A DNA stretch of 64,000 nucleotides from Phorcus lineatus (GCA_921293015.1 OV121098.1:15938161-16002160), one strand, 5' to 3'. Shown: positions 11,867 to 24,183, counted from the first letter of the stretch. Notes: generated by a model not told the origin, from the letters alone. A program made the numbers and translations.

Positions 11867-14085
11867 CCCTTAAGATGCGGGTCCCGGGCCTGTCCAGGTT
11901 GAAATTTGCTTTGACCGCATATAAGCGAAAATAAGCGTTAAAATCACTCAATTTTCCCCCCACTCCCCGCCGCACGTGCTAATAGCCTGTGGGCACTTTC
12001 TCCCCGCTCGCACGAGCTTACCGTCCCGCGCGTGCTATCGTTTGCTTACAAGCCTGCACTCACACCAAACGCACAACCTTATATCGCACGCCCTATGCTC
12101 TGAACCCTTGGGCTGATTTCAATACCGGTTGGATCATTTGAAAGAGCAGAAAATTGTCTTCAATTCAATATAAAATACGTAACTACGCTACCTGAATTGA
12201 AGATACAGCATGTGCCGCAAAAAAGGTGATTTTTACATATTTTTAGTTTTACCATTTTGTCACACCAATTTTTACATGATGTGCTCAACGTATTTTGACA
12301 ATTTTTATATCATAAGACAGAGAGAAAGATTGTCTTTCTTTCCATGTAAAATGTGTACATGCGCGATAATAAATAAAGACACAGCAAGCGCCGCACAAAA
12401 AGCTAATTTCTCGATTCAAATCATGTAAACTGAACGGCGATTTTGACATGTGCCTTTCTTTCGCTCATATCTTCTCAACAGCTAGGCGTATTTTGAAATT
12501 GATAACATCGTGATAAAGAAGGAATAATTGTCTTCGATTTGATATAAAAAAAAATTATATACACCATATAGAATAAAGATACAGCAAGTTCCGCAAAATT
12601 GTGACTTTTGTTTATTCTTTACGTTTTTACCATTTTCTCGCACTTTATATCACATAAACTTCTCGGTAGATTTTGCAATTTCATATATCAAAATATAGAG
12701 AAAAGGATAATCTTTATTGCCATGTAAAATTGGTATGTACAAGAAAATCAGAAAGGACCCGGCGCGCATCGCACAAACAGGCAATTTCTCTATTCATATT
12801 TTGTTTACCGAGAAGCGATTTATTTTCAACTGCTTTTTACACTTCCTATCCATTTAACGGCAGAGCGCATTATCGACATTTTTATATCACAATAAAGAGG
12901 AAAGGATCGTCTTCAATTCTATATAAAATTTGCAAATTACAATTAGACAATAAAGGAGCAGTTAGTGATGTCGCAATTATCAAAATCTGTTCTAAAATAC
13001 CCGAGGGTACCATCTTTGCAAACTTTATATATTCCAAACCAAGTGGTACATATTTATTATTTTCATATCATCGTAAAGCAGAAAGAAATACCTTCATTTT
13101 CATGTGTAATTTGCCCATATTTGCATCAAAATAAAACGTGTGGAAACGATGCGACATATGTTGCGGTAAGGCGATTATCAAAGACTTAATTACTAGCTAT
13201 ACCCACGTTTCGTTGGTAATAACTTCTAATTACAGTGCAAAAGATTGTTATGATTTATTTCTTCGTAAAGAAGAATAAATTGCCTTCAATTCCATATATA
13301 ATTTGCATGTATACAAAGCGAATAACATGATTTATAAAGTTGGAAATAAAGACAATTTATATTGTGTGTGAGTGTATGTTTCAACGGGGATACCCCGCCT
13401 GCACGCACTGAGCGCGTGCGTTTGGCCGGGGCTATTAGCTTAGTAATATTACTGTGGGGGTCAGAACGTTATCGGGATTTATCACTACCCTGTTTTCGTA
13501 ATTTGTATCTTTCGTTTAGGATGGCGTATCGTAATAAAATTTATCGTGAAATATAGAGCAAAACATTAGCTTCAATTCCATATATAATTTGCATGTGTGC
13601 ACTCGGTGATTAAATGATTTTATAATGTTTGAAATGAAGACAATTTTTAAAATTTTGTAAAATTCGTTCTAAACATATTATAAAAATGATTTTTATATCG
13701 ATGTGAAGAGGAACTATTCATCTTTAGTTTCGTTTTGATTTCGCGCATGCGCTCTTGGAATTTATTGAGTTACGGCGCCCGAATTGAAAACAAGTTTACT
13801 TCAGTTGTAGAAACCGTTCCAGGGGTGATAGAAATTTCATTCAAAGTGTCAAGTAAGTATCATCCATTTGTAACACGGGATTCGCCGACTAGCTTTGTAT
13901 AAAACGACGATAATGTCCGTAATTCGCCATGTAAACACGCCATATGTTGTTAAAACGGTCGCATCTGGCGGCGCTGGAAAATTCGGCCACTGGGGCTAAT
14001 TGCGCTATAACGGTAGCGAGGCGAGTGCTGGAAAATTCAGCCACGGGGGCAAAACTGGTCAAAATAATATTCAGCAACGTAAGAG
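11867..14085. mobile_element. Non-autonomous piggyBac relative (2219 bp)
   Basis: Flanked by TTAA at 11863-11866 and 14086-14089. The left end begins CCCTTAAGATGCGGG like the complete element, and about 100 bp at the right end match it nearly base for base (CAGCCACGGGGGCAAAACTG). No transposase is present. The middle is a run of about eight diverged direct modules of 180-200 bp of the same kind as in the complete element. A 153-codon open frame at 12673-13134 falls across these modules and is not a gene. Confidence 0.9.
12120..13600 (+). repeat. ~190-bp module array in the non-autonomous piggyBac
   Basis: A landmark like ATTGTCTTCAATTCCATATA recurs near 12150, 12328, 12526, 12706, 12906, 13086, 13277 and 13567. 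It is usually followed by an ATGCGC-like motif and AATAAAGA. The spacing is mostly 180-200 bp, and divergence is high. Confidence 0.75.
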
Positions 14086-14099
14086 TTAAGTAACTTTAA

Positions 14100-14275
14100 G
14101 AACTGACAAAGGTTTAGTCTATTCAGTGATCACAGTGATTAGAGAAACAGACAATTTTTTTATGTTCTATCTATTCTTTTTTCATAAACTGTAGAGAATC
14201 GGGATACGTATAGTATCGTAACCATGGTATGTTGATGATAATCGTCTTGCAGGTTCATTGGCCATACTTCAATGA
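14100..14275. repeat. Fragment of the 39.8-40.35 kb MITE family, inverted
   Basis: AGAATCGGGATACGTAT and GATGATAATCGTCTTGCAGG match, in reverse complement, the left half of the element at 39805-40350. Both ends are missing. Confidence 0.65.
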
Positions 14276-16939
14276 CATATAACCTTGCCAAAAAAATTGA
14301 ATCAGGACACATCGTGTCGACACTAAGGCCACGATACACAGCTCCACTAATTAGGGTAAACGTTCATCAGGATTCGAATGAGCAATCTGCAATGCTGGAT
14401 TCAAGTATAGCAATGTTAAGTATATGAAATGTGACTCCCTTACAAGGCTTGCATCGTTACTCTTAAGCCACTTCCTGCACGTGGACCCAGCATACAAATT
14501 TCCCATAATTACCTTGGTAATGTTCCACTTCCTGTCCCCAACACTTACGATCTAGCCCTCAGCTTCAAATCATTATAACTGTACTTTACCCTTTTCCTTG
14601 ACTCTGTGAACTGACAACTTAACCTATAACCTGCTGAACTGATGTCATGATGAAGCCGTGTCATTATAATCATGTTTCTTTCTACAATACAGGGGTTAAA
14701 AATATCTTTTCAGAGTTCCAAGTCACTTTCTTTTTGATGAAGTTTTAGGACTGTCAAATTAAGAATTTGGTACGACTATGTGGATGAACTCTGATGAATA
14801 TAAACTATGTCATTGTGAAAGAAAAGATATCATGGATAGAAACCTCTTCACCCGAAGAAGTAGTCTGTAGGCCAGACCCTGAAATAAGTAAGAAGCCTAA
14901 GCAAGTCTATGAAAGACTCAAGAGCTTAATTCCAGTCTCCTTTTCATTTCATTTAATATTTTTTTTAAATTTTCATTAACTGATACATTTTCATTTCAGA
15001 GTCTAATTGTTAGACTACCGAAGAAGAGGCAAGCAGAGTTGTTCCCATGTGATCAACCTAGAGGGTCATTTTGGTGTATTCTGAGCAATGGTGAAATCCT
15101 ATGATTTAAAATTCCAAATGACGCCATGCCATAAGGGTAGGCAAATTTCACTCGGACCCTCTCTAGGTACAACACTAGGCAAGGAATAGCCCAGGAAAGG
15201 TGTGACCTACAATAAAGAGAGTTTGCTATCAATAATATTTTGTCTTTCTTTCTGCCTCTAAAGAACCTTTTGTCAATGCTGTTCCTGGATGGGGGCCCAA
15301 AGGCAACTTGCAAAATTGGGGTTGCTTGCCGATCTTTGATTCATTTTAATTCATTACAACTGGTTGTCTTTTCATCATAAAAGCCAGTTACTCAAATAAG
15401 AAAAGAGCACTAATTACAGGTACTGATGATGAAAGAAGATGGTCACTTCACTTGCAAAAGGTAAAACAAAACAGAATTGAAAAACAATGCACAGTATTGT
15501 GTAAGTGATGACAGCTGAAGAAGAATCGCAGATATCAGGAAATAGCTGATCAAGTTTCTTGAAGAGTACAGGAAAATAAAGAGCCATTGGCTCTGTAGCT
15601 CATCATGCTATCTTTCATTTATATTAGCTGCCATAGCATCACCAAATCCATTTATTATAATCCTCACTAGTTGAGGAGTTGGTACACAAGATTTTAGGTT
15701 TCTAGGCCTTTTACTTTTGGAAGTACACAAAAAAGGATTTTAGGGTGTGGCCTCTGTGGGTAGGTGAGCCATGGTCTCTGTAGCTCATCAGCCTTTGTAG
15801 TGTTGATTTTCAAGACTAAGATATACAACTGTTAGTTCTCTAGGTTAAAAATCACCAAAATGTTCATCTGTCAGTGAATAAGAAAAGAAAGCTCAACACA
15901 AAATTGGAAGAAAATCGAAAAAAACATCATTTTATCATGTTACAAAATAGATTCTTTTAGAAAAATAGGCAGAATCTATATTTTAATTCATTTATTCGTC
16001 CTATATGTGCTCTCTTACATTTTGTAGAAAAACTCTCTTTAAACACTAAAGGCATTTTAAAAAGGCTAAAATCAGGCTTTAAGTGAACATATCATTTCTT
16101 AACATCATCCTACCTCCATCTTTTGAATCCACTTTCTTTCTATCCATCACAAAGTTACATCAAGCAAACCCCTGCCAATATGTAGGGAAATTACGAGGTT
16201 ACAATCTGCTTGTCCCTGGTGACTGTGATCCCATCAGCTGTTAGTAAAAAATTCAACTTTCGGATTGCAGTAGTTTTGGAAAAGAAGTTGAAAATGTGAA
16301 AAGCTGACAGACGACGCCCAACTGACAATGGACAACAAGCCATGCCATAAGCCCATCTGACCTTAAGGTCTGAAGAGCTCGAATTTATTTGTAGAATTTT
16401 ATGTAGGCATCGGTCTAAAGTAATATCTAATTCCAAATGATGAAACTACCATCCTACAACTTGATTTCAATTGAAACAAACTTAATTTCAAATTCAACAT
16501 GTATTGAAAACCTAAATTTTCATAGTTAACCGAAATGGGATATCATTAATTGACTTGTGTTGTCAGTTTGATATGCATGTCAAAAATGGGAGAAGTAACC
16601 GAGAAAAATGGCAAATATATATTCAGCGCACCTCAGGGCTGCAGTGTCATCTACTATTATGTCATCAGGCATTTTGAATAATGTTAAATCCTTCATTGTT
16701 CACTAGTTGCTGCTGAAACTTTATCAAACCATATGCCCATCACAACAACCTAAAGTGTACCAACTGATAGTGACACAACACCAAAGTCATGCATGTGCTC
16801 CAGCATGATCTTACTTGTGTGACATGTGACATGGGAAATCCAAAATGTGATGCATTAAAGACTGCCTTGAAATGCAAAATCACTGGATATTGGTAACTTT
16901 TAAAGCACATAACATAATGAAGGAGTTCATCTTCTAACC
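14276..16939. other. No supported gene; dispersed repeat near 15.6 kb
   Basis: 15575-15800 holds a copy of the repeat with GTAGCTCATCA and CACCAAATCCATTTATTATA phrases also seen at 47-48, 57 and 60-61 kb. A frame at 14794-14979 has fairly coding-like composition but no splice or family support. Confidence 0.4.
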
Positions 16940-17313
16940 TCTACCCTAAAAGATTCACTAAGACACTAACCGATTCACTTACCGATTCACTATCCAATTT
17001 ACTAACCGATTCACTAACCGAGTCACTAACCAATTCACTCACCGATTCACTCATCGATTCACTTATCGGTTAACTATGACGATAACCAATTCACTGATCC
17101 ACTGAATGATTCACTAACCGATTCCCTTACAGAAACACCAGGGATTGGGAAACTGGGGGCCCCGGCCATAGGCCATTTTGCACATTGGATGAAGAAATGG
17201 CCCATTCAAATTAGAAATTGTACCATTTCTACCAAGGGGAATTGCCCATTCAAAATTCTGAACACTAACTAACTCACTACCTAATTCACTAACCAATTCT
17301 CTTACATATTCAC
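16940..17313. repeat. 12-bp minisatellite, left part
   Basis: Degenerate tandem CACTAACCGATT units, interrupted at about 17133-17255 by a dispersed repeat containing GGGATTGGGAAA. The array resumes at 24184, beyond the nested transposons. Confidence 0.85.
17133..17255. repeat. Dispersed repeat with GGGATTGGGAAA end
   Basis: Shares GGGATTGGGAAA, an AATGGCCCATTCAAATT-like centre and CCAAGGGGAATTG with 25440-25625, where the centre lies inverted. It is inserted within the 12-bp minisatellite. Non-coding. Confidence 0.6.
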
Positions 17314-17999
17314 TAAGGATGGGTATCGGTCCTCATTTCCATATCGCAATATATTGCGATACAGAAAAGCGTATTGCAATACGTATTGCAATATATTGGT
17401 ACTTTTCATATTTTAGTTTTTCAATGTTCTCTTGACTAAATAACAGCAATTATTACAGTGATCAATGCTCAACTGGACGTCATTTTGCAAAGAGAGATAA
17501 TTAACCCTTAAGATGCGGGTCCCGGAATATTCCGGGATGAAATTAGCTTTGCCCGCAAGTCCTCTTAGCGGGATGCGAGTAGCACACTCTATTTTTCTCA
17601 CGCTAACTAATTATGACCGCGGGTCTCGGTAGCGGGTCCCGGAAATTTATTGCCTAGCAGTAGTCTCAGTTCAACGCTTGTATTTTCGTTCCGGCTGCCG
17701 CTAAGCTACCGTGTTTTGTTTCGTTGGTGGTCTAAATAATGCGCGAACATGCTCCGAAAGTTATGAGAATATTGATAATGTTTATCGTACCGAAAATAAG
17801 CGTTAAAATCACTCAATTTTCCCCCACTCCCCGCCGCACGTGCTAATAGCCTGTGGGCACTTTCTAGCCTCTCGCACGAGCTTACCGACCCGCGCGTGCT
17901 ATCGTTTACTGAGACGCGTGCATTTTGACCCTATGCACGCCTTCCTATCGCACGCCCTATGTTCTGAACCCTTGGGCGGATTTCAATATAGGTGGGATC

Positions 18000-19010
18000 A
18001 TTTGAAAGAGAAAAAAATGTCTTTAATTCGATGTAAAAAACATATGTGCGCCTCGTGAAATAAAGATACCACATGTGCCGCAAAAAAGGTGATTTTTATA
18101 TATTTTTAGTTTTACACTGTTTTGTCACACCAATTTTCTCATGATGTGCTCAACATATTTTGACATTTTTTATATCAAAAGATAGAGAAAAAGATTGTCT
18201 TTAATCCCATGTAAAATGTGTACATGCGCAACAATTCATAAAGATACAGCAAGCGCCGCACAAAAAGGTAATTTTGCCGACTTCCTTATCATGTGATCTG
18301 AAGCGCGATTTTCATGTGCCTTTCTTTCACAATGAATTTCTTTTACACCGTGAAAAAGATTTTGTTGAATTTTACATCACTATAAAGACAAATGAATTGT
18401 CTCTAATTCCCTATATCAATTATTATGCGCGCAAATAAATAAAGACTCAACAAGTGCCGTAAAAAGAACAACTTTCGCACTTCGCAATTCCGTTAGTGAC
18501 GCAAATAGGGAAACTTTGGCACTTCATATCCCCGTGTACAAATGACACATTTCAAAACCATTTATATCATTATCAAGAGGAATAAATTGTCTACAAAGTG
18601 ATATATAAAATGTACATGCGCTAAAACAAACGACGATGCAGCAAGCGCCGCACAAAGGGTTCTTTTCATGTGATCTGAAGTTCGATTTTCATGTACCTTT
18701 CTTTGCATATTTGGCACTCGATATTTTCTATACCACTTGGCGGATTTTGATAAATATTACGTCTAAATAAAGACGGAACGTTGTTCTTCATTTCAATATA
18801 TTGATCATACATGCGCACACAAAAATAAAGGCACAAGAAGTGCCGCAAATTTGGCAAGTTTCGCATTTCGTATTTCTGTAACAAAGTGGCGCGCTCAACA
18901 ACGTTTGGTATCAGCGTAAAGAGCAGAAAATTCTCTTCAATTTGATATACAATTTGTTTATGCGCTCATAGAAATAAAGACTCAACAAGCGCCGCTAAAA
19001 TGTTATAAAT
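18000..19010 (+). repeat. ~190-bp module array, left flank of transposase
   Basis: Same modules as in the 2.2-kb relative, with landmarks near 18016, 18194, 18398, 18588, 18780 and 18930. Several carry ACAGCAAGCGCCGCAC after AATAAAGA. Confidence 0.75.
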
Positions 19011-19161
19011 AAATGTAATAAGTAAAAAAAATTATGAAGGAAACCCTGTTTCTTTAGTGTTCAATTATAGAGTTTTATAAACCATGAAAGTTGAAGGAAA
19101 AAAACCTTTTGGATTTACATTCATAGCGTTATTGATGTCTTTTTTGAGTTAGGGGATTTTT

Positions 19162-19430
19162 GCGTCGGGCACCGCCATCAGTTCATGGGAAAATTGTCCA
19201 ACAAAAATGTTGTGGTTGAGACACAGTATGTCGGGGATGCCGTCGGGGACCGCCATCAGGTCAAGGCAAAGTTGTCCAACGAAAATGTTTGTGGTTGAGA
19301 CACAATATGTCGGGGATCTTTCGCCGGGCACCGCCATCAGGTCATGAGAAAATGTGTCCAACGAAAATGTTCGTGTTCGAGAAAAAAAATTTCAGCAGAC
19401 TTTCGTCGGGCACCGCCAGCAGGTATGTGT
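19162..19430. repeat. 78-82-bp tandem repeat inside the piggyBac
   Basis: Four units starting with CGTCGGGCACCGCCATCAGG; ACCGCCA recurs at 19171, 19249, 19330 and 19412. Units continue with TTGTCCAACGAAAATGTT. Open frames here on both strands are by-products of the repeat. The next 500 bp carry scattered TTGTCCGAAAG and GTCCGGC motifs. Confidence 0.85.
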
Positions 19431-20180
19431 TTTTTTCTGCCAAATTTTTGTTGGTCGAGGAAACTCTTTTTTGAAAAAAAAGTTTGGTAGCATTCCGATG
19501 TTTTAAATAATTTGCTATATATGTCGGGATGGCATGAGTTCCTTCCAGTGAACTAAAGACAAGGGGCCGGGTGCTCGTTGACTACGGCCGTCCCGACGGA
19601 TAGGCCCGTGGAACCTATCATTCTCGGAAGAGAAGTCAAAAGTTGAAAAACTTTTGTAATCCACAACTGACAATCAGAACTTTCCTGACGTAGAAGGCAG
19701 TTGTTCGCGACTCGCCGGCTCGTTGCATAGGAGTCAGAAGGCGGCATCAGGGTTGATAATGTTGATACAACGTCGGCGGCCGTCGGTGCCATCGGCACCT
19801 TCGGCGGGATTGTGAAAAGTCGTCCAAAAGTTAGAAAGTGTCCGGCGACATTAGAACTTGTTCGGCTGGATTGTGAAAAGTTGTCCGAAAGTTTGAAATT
19901 GTCCAGCAATGTTAGAATTTGTCCTGATTTGTTATTTTTGCAAATCGTGAAACAAAATGTCCGGCTTTCGCCAGGACAATTAGAAAATGTCCGGATTATT
20001 GATGACCGCTGGCGCCAAAGGCGCGCAACGGCAAATTTGTTTCAAACACTTACAAAATGTGGCAATTGAATGTCCATGAAGCTCACATTGAATTTCTCTG
20101 TACAAAAGGTCATGTGTTGATGTTATTATATCTTGCGTGTGCCTAAATTATTTTCAATCATTTACAGATTGATGTGAAAG

Positions 20181-22175
20181 ATGCCTAAGGCCAGGAGGCC
20201 GCGAACCAGGAGTTGGGAAGGTCCGTCAACGTCTAGCGACGACGACTTCATCAACGAGGTCCATGCCGATGAAGCTTCTGATATGGAATCAACTGATGAG
20301 AGTGATAGTGACAGTGACAGTGACAGTGATAGTGAAAGTGACATTGATAGTGATCAAGAAATAAGAAACATTGCAAGAGACATATTAGCTGGTACGGGTG
20401 AAACTGCTACGGCTGGTACTTCCACAGAGGAAGAGTTCAGTGGCTTTGACGAGCAATATAATGAAATGGACACACATTTTGATGACCAAGATAATTTTAT
20501 GGATCGCTGGGAAGAGGGGCAGAGGCAACGTGGACGTGTCGACTTGCATTTTACTGGCGCAACGGGATTAGGACGGTTTATAGAATTGCCTGATAACCCG
20601 CAACCTGTAGACTTTTTCGGACTGTTTTTTCATGAAGATGATTATGGATCATTGGCAGCAGAAACCAACAGATACTTCCACCAACAGGTCGATGATAAGG
20701 TTCTGAAACCCTGTTCACGGTTGAGGCACTGGTATGATACGAATGCCGAAGAAATGAAAGTATTCATTGCAATGACAATAGCAATGTCTCTGGTTGTACA
20801 GAGAAACTTTTCTGAGTATTGGTCAACAAGTGATGTTACGTCGACGCCCTTCTTTTCCAAGTGCATGCCCCGCGACAGGTTCTGGCTACTGCTAACGTAT
20901 CTACATTTGAATGATAACAACCTAATGCCGGGACGAAACACTCCGCATTTTTCACCAATGAATAAACTTGGCTATCTGTACCAACGCATCGTGCATCGTT
21001 TTTCCAGAGTTTATAAGCCGCATCAAAACATTTGTGTTGACGAAGGGTTGGTGCCTTGGAAAGGCAATCTGAGTTTCAAAGTATATAATCCCGACAAGCC
21101 GAAGAAGTATGGGATAAAGGCCTACATGTTGTGCGACTCAACAAATGGTTATGTTTGCAAGTTCAAACTCTACACTGGAAAAACAAATGAAGCTGTTTCT
21201 GTTGGTGGGAAAACGTATGATCTCGTCATGGACTTGGTGAAGGAATATGCTGGGAAAGGGTATCATGTGTTCATGGACAATTTCTATTCCTCGGTGGCAT
21301 TGTATATAAACTTGTGGGAAATGGGAACTGGTGCGACGGGAACTTTGAGAGGAAATCGCAAAGGCATTCCTGAAAAGCTAAAGAAGGCACAGAAGAATCA
21401 GAAGAAAGGGGATATGACAATCTATCACAATCAAGACCTACTCGTTTTGCGGTATGAGGACAGGAAGTCAGTGTTGCTCATGTCAACCGTAGAAGACGCC
21501 GAAATTGTAGAGACAGGAAAGAAGAACCGAGTGACTGGGGAAGCAAATACGAGACCACGTATTGTGCACGAATACAACAAATATATGGGAGGTGTGGATC
21601 GGGCCGACCAGATGCTGTCGTACACCCCGTTCAAAATGAAAACTCTTAAATGGTGGAAGCGTGTGTGGTTTCATGTGTTGAACGTTGCCATGTTGAATTC
21701 TTACATTATCTATAAAGAATTCTCAGAAGACAAACCTTTGAAAACAAGCCGTCAATTTAGAAAAGATTTGGTGCAGCATATGATCACCTTCGCCGAAACA
21801 GAAAAAGTGCCCTCCCTGCGCAGACGTCCTCGCGGCCGGCCGAGCACGAGCGACGATAGTGTCTTGCGACTCCATGATCGTCACTTTCCATCAAAGATTC
21901 AGCCTGTTGGAAAGAAGAAAAACCTAACACGCATGTGTGTTGTTTGCTCCAAAGCGAATAGAGAACTTCGTCGAAGGGAATTCGAAGAAACAAATCAGCC
22001 AGTTCGAAAGAAGAAAAGGGTAGGCAAAGAATCTTCTTTCGAATGTATCGAGTGTAATGTGGCTCTATGTGCAGCACCATGTTTCAGAATTTATCACACG
22101 TCACAAGATTGCACTAAAGCTTATATCAGTTTGATGTCAGAGAAGGAAAATGAGGGGGATAATCAAGAAGATTGA
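20181..22175 (+). CDS. piggyBac transposase (664 aa), intact
   Basis: Cut-and-paste transposase that excises and inserts at TTAA. Residues 1-120 are acidic and low-complexity, with a run of DS dipeptides. The DDE_Tnp_1_7-type core follows. The catalytic aspartates are visible as Asp287 (ICVDEGLVPWKG), Asp366 (VFMDNFYSS) and Asp473/Asp476 (GGVDRADQM), matching the D268/D346/D447 triad of the moth enzyme. The C-terminus is a cysteine-rich domain with Cys586, 589, 622, 625, 630, 634 and His639, which in the family binds the transposon end. The frame is unbroken and the length is slightly above the usual 550-600, because of the acidic N-terminus. A TTTACAG just upstream of the ATG could be the acceptor of a leader intron. 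With TTAA ends present, the element may be or recently have been autonomous. Confidence 0.97.
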   Translation: MPKARRPRTRSWEGPSTSSDDDFINEVHADEASDMESTDESDSDSDSDSDSESDIDSDQEIRNIARDILAGTGETATAGTSTEEEFSGFDEQYNEMDTHFDDQDNFMDRWEEGQRQRGRVDLHFTGATGLGRFIELPDNPQPVDFFGLFFHEDDYGSLAAETNRYFHQQVDDKVLKPCSRLRHWYDTNAEEMKVFIAMTIAMSLVVQRNFSEYWSTSDVTSTPFFSKCMPRDRFWLLLTYLHLNDNNLMPGRNTPHFSPMNKLGYLYQRIVHRFSRVYKPHQNICVDEGLVPWKGNLSFKVYNPDKPKKYGIKAYMLCDSTNGYVCKFKLYTGKTNEAVSVGGKTYDLVMDLVKEYAGKGYHVFMDNFYSSVALYINLWEMGTGATGTLRGNRKGIPEKLKKAQKNQKKGDMTIYHNQDLLVLRYEDRKSVLLMSTVEDAEIVETGKKNRVTGEANTRPRIVHEYNKYMGGVDRADQMLSYTPFKMKTLKWWKRVWFHVLNVAMLNSYIIYKEFSEDKPLKTSRQFRKDLVQHMITFAETEKVPSLRRRPRGRPSTSDDSVLRLHDRHFPSKIQPVGKKKNLTRMCVVCSKANRELRRREFEETNQPVRKKKRVGKESSFECIECNVALCAAPCFRIYHTSQDCTKAYISLMSEKENEGDNQED

Positions 22176-22369
22176 AGAAAGAAGAAAGAAGCAGAAGTGT
22201 GGATGAGCGTTACTCTCCTTATAAAGTTTATTCTTCACATCAATAAGGTGAATAAGTGTAATATAAAATACTGATTGTCAATAACATAATCTTTTTTTTA
22301 AGTCGTAAAAGAGACAGAGAAAGTCAATGTGAGCTGTCACTGGACGTTCGATACGAGCCGCATCACGAA

Positions 22370-23640
22370 CCTACCCCCGATCTTTCGCAATTTGTTTTCT
22401 TAGAATCGGGTGGCGAAACTTCATACTTTTTACATCATCGTAAAGGGAAAAGAACTGGCTTTGATTCATTATGAAATGTGTATGTGCGCAACACATAATA
22501 AAGAAGCGGCAAATAATGCGAGAAATGTCGCAATTATCAATTTTTTTCCCCAAATGTCTGAGGGTACCCCTCTTTAACGGTTCATATCTCCCGAACTATT
22601 TGGCACTTTTTAAATTTTTTTCCACCTTTCTCAAGCGGAAAGAATGATCTTTAATTCCATGTATAATATGCATGTGCGCAATTAATAAAAATGGTGCGGC
22701 GAGTGCTGCGACAAATGTCGCAAATAAAACGATTGTCAAAATCTATTTTCAAGTAGTTGAGGGTGTCGCTCTTTCGCGGTTCATATCTCCCGAACTATTT
22801 TATACTTTTTTATATTTTTTTCACCTATTTCAAGGGAATATAATTGTTTTTAATTCCATGTATAATATGCATATGCGCAGTCAATAATAACGATGCGGTG
22901 GATGATGCGACTGGTGTCGCAAATAGAACGCTTATCAAAATTTGTTTTCAAGTAGTTGAGGGTATCACTCTTTCGTTTTTCATATCTTTTGAACCAGTTG
23001 GCACCTTTTCATTATTTTTTCACAGTCGTAAGGACGAAAGATTTATCTTTATTTCCATGTATAATTTGTACATGCGCAGCAAGAAATAACGATGCGGCGT
23101 GCGTATAGAATGATTGATTTTATTATCTCGGAATATTTGCCCGCGTGTGACTGCACGCGCCGAGAGGATCGGTACAGCAGGAAGCAACGCTGGTGCTTAG
23201 AACACTGGCACTCGCATGCTGGTGCCTCGGGGGTGCCCCGGGGGTATAACGGTACTAATTAGCGTACCGATGCCAGACTGCCCAAGGGAGAATTAGTTCT
23301 GGCTAAAAATCCCGTTATGTCGGAGCATCCTCGGGGTACCCCCAACCATCTTTCGCGGCGTATATCTTTTGAACAGGGTGACATTTTCTAACAATCTTTT
23401 ATCATCATAAAGAAGAATAAATTGTCTACAATTCCATATATAATACATGTATGCGCGCTAAGTATTAGGGATTTTATTCAGCCGGAAATAAAGACAATCT
23501 TTAGATAATTGTAGAAATCTAACTAGAGGTCGCATTGTAAAAAGATATATATCATCGTAAAGAGGAATAATGTATCTTCAATTCCATATAAAAAAATTAA
23601 TTGTGCGATTATATTTAAGGATTTTCCGTAACTCTAAATA
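22370..23640 (+). repeat. ~190-bp module array, right flank of transposase
   Basis: Modules with landmarks near 22455, 22645, 22843, 23043, 23418 and 23570, in the same orientation as on the left. They share TTCATATCTCCCGAACTATT and CATGTATAATATGCATG. Confidence 0.75.
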
Positions 23641-24183
23641 AAGACAATCTTCATATTGCAATAGAAACCGTTCTAGGTAGGATAAAAATTTCATTCAAAG
23701 TGTCGGATAAAGATCGTTCATTTGTGTACGGGATTGGCGGGCTACTTTTGTATCGAACGGTCAGTTTCATCCGTAATCCGCCATGTGAATACACCATTTA
23801 TCGAAAAAACAGCCGCGACTCGCGGTGCGAAATAATTCAGCCACAGGGGCTAATTGCGTTATTACCGTAGCGAGGCGAGTGCTGGAAAATTCAGCCACGG
23901 GGGCAAAACTGGTCAAAATAATATTCAGCAACGGAAGGGTTAAGTGACTGGTTTCGTATTTCAACATGTCTGTGCTAATTCTACTTTGCACGTTCACCTT
24001 TGTTTACAACTTTCAGTAAAATCATATGGTATTTTTGTAACGTTTTTTCTGCAATTTTACACGAAAAAAAGTTTATTTTAAAACTTCCGATATATCAGAT
24101 ATTTTCAGAAGACTGTACCGGTACGTATCGTGATGTTTCTGTATTGCAATATACCGATATACCGATAATACTGCGCATCCTTA

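Larger units (their letters stand above)
17505..23939 (+). mobile_element. Complete piggyBac element (6435 bp)
   Basis: Bounded by TTAA at 17501-17504 and 23940-23943, the piggyBac target. The ends are CCCTTAAGATGC on the left and, read inward on the other strand, CCCTTCCGTTGC on the right: imperfect 12-bp terminal repeats. It contains one intact transposase. Both flanks of the transposase consist mainly of direct, diverged modules of about 190 bp (see repeats). The insertion splits a hAT-like MITE. Removing the element and one TTAA restores a 431-bp MITE, against 430 bp for the free copy at 7973-8402. Confidence 0.95.
17314..24183. mobile_element. hAT-like MITE split by the piggyBac element
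   Basis: Outer ends TAAGGATGGGTATCGG and, inverted, TAAGGATGCGCAGTATTATC. The 8-bp target duplication ATATTCAC is exact at 17306-17313 and 24184-24191. Without the piggyBac insert it is 431 bp and aligns throughout with the reverse complement of 7973-8402. The ends hold GTATTGCAATACG-type palindromes. It has no coding capacity. An 8-bp duplication fits hAT; assignment by ends only. Confidence 0.92.

Noticed and set aside
12673-13134. 153-codon open frame
   Set aside because: It runs across several ~190-bp modules of the non-autonomous piggyBac, has no domain, and is explained by repeat structure.
14794-14979. 61-codon frame with fairly coding-like composition
   Set aside because: The C-terminal third is low-complexity AT-rich sequence. 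No acceptor or donor was found that would make it an exon of a known gene.
19149-19909. Open frames on both strands between 19.15 and 20.07 kb
   Set aside because: They are generated by the 78-82-bp tandem repeat and the scattered GTCCGGC motifs inside the piggyBac.
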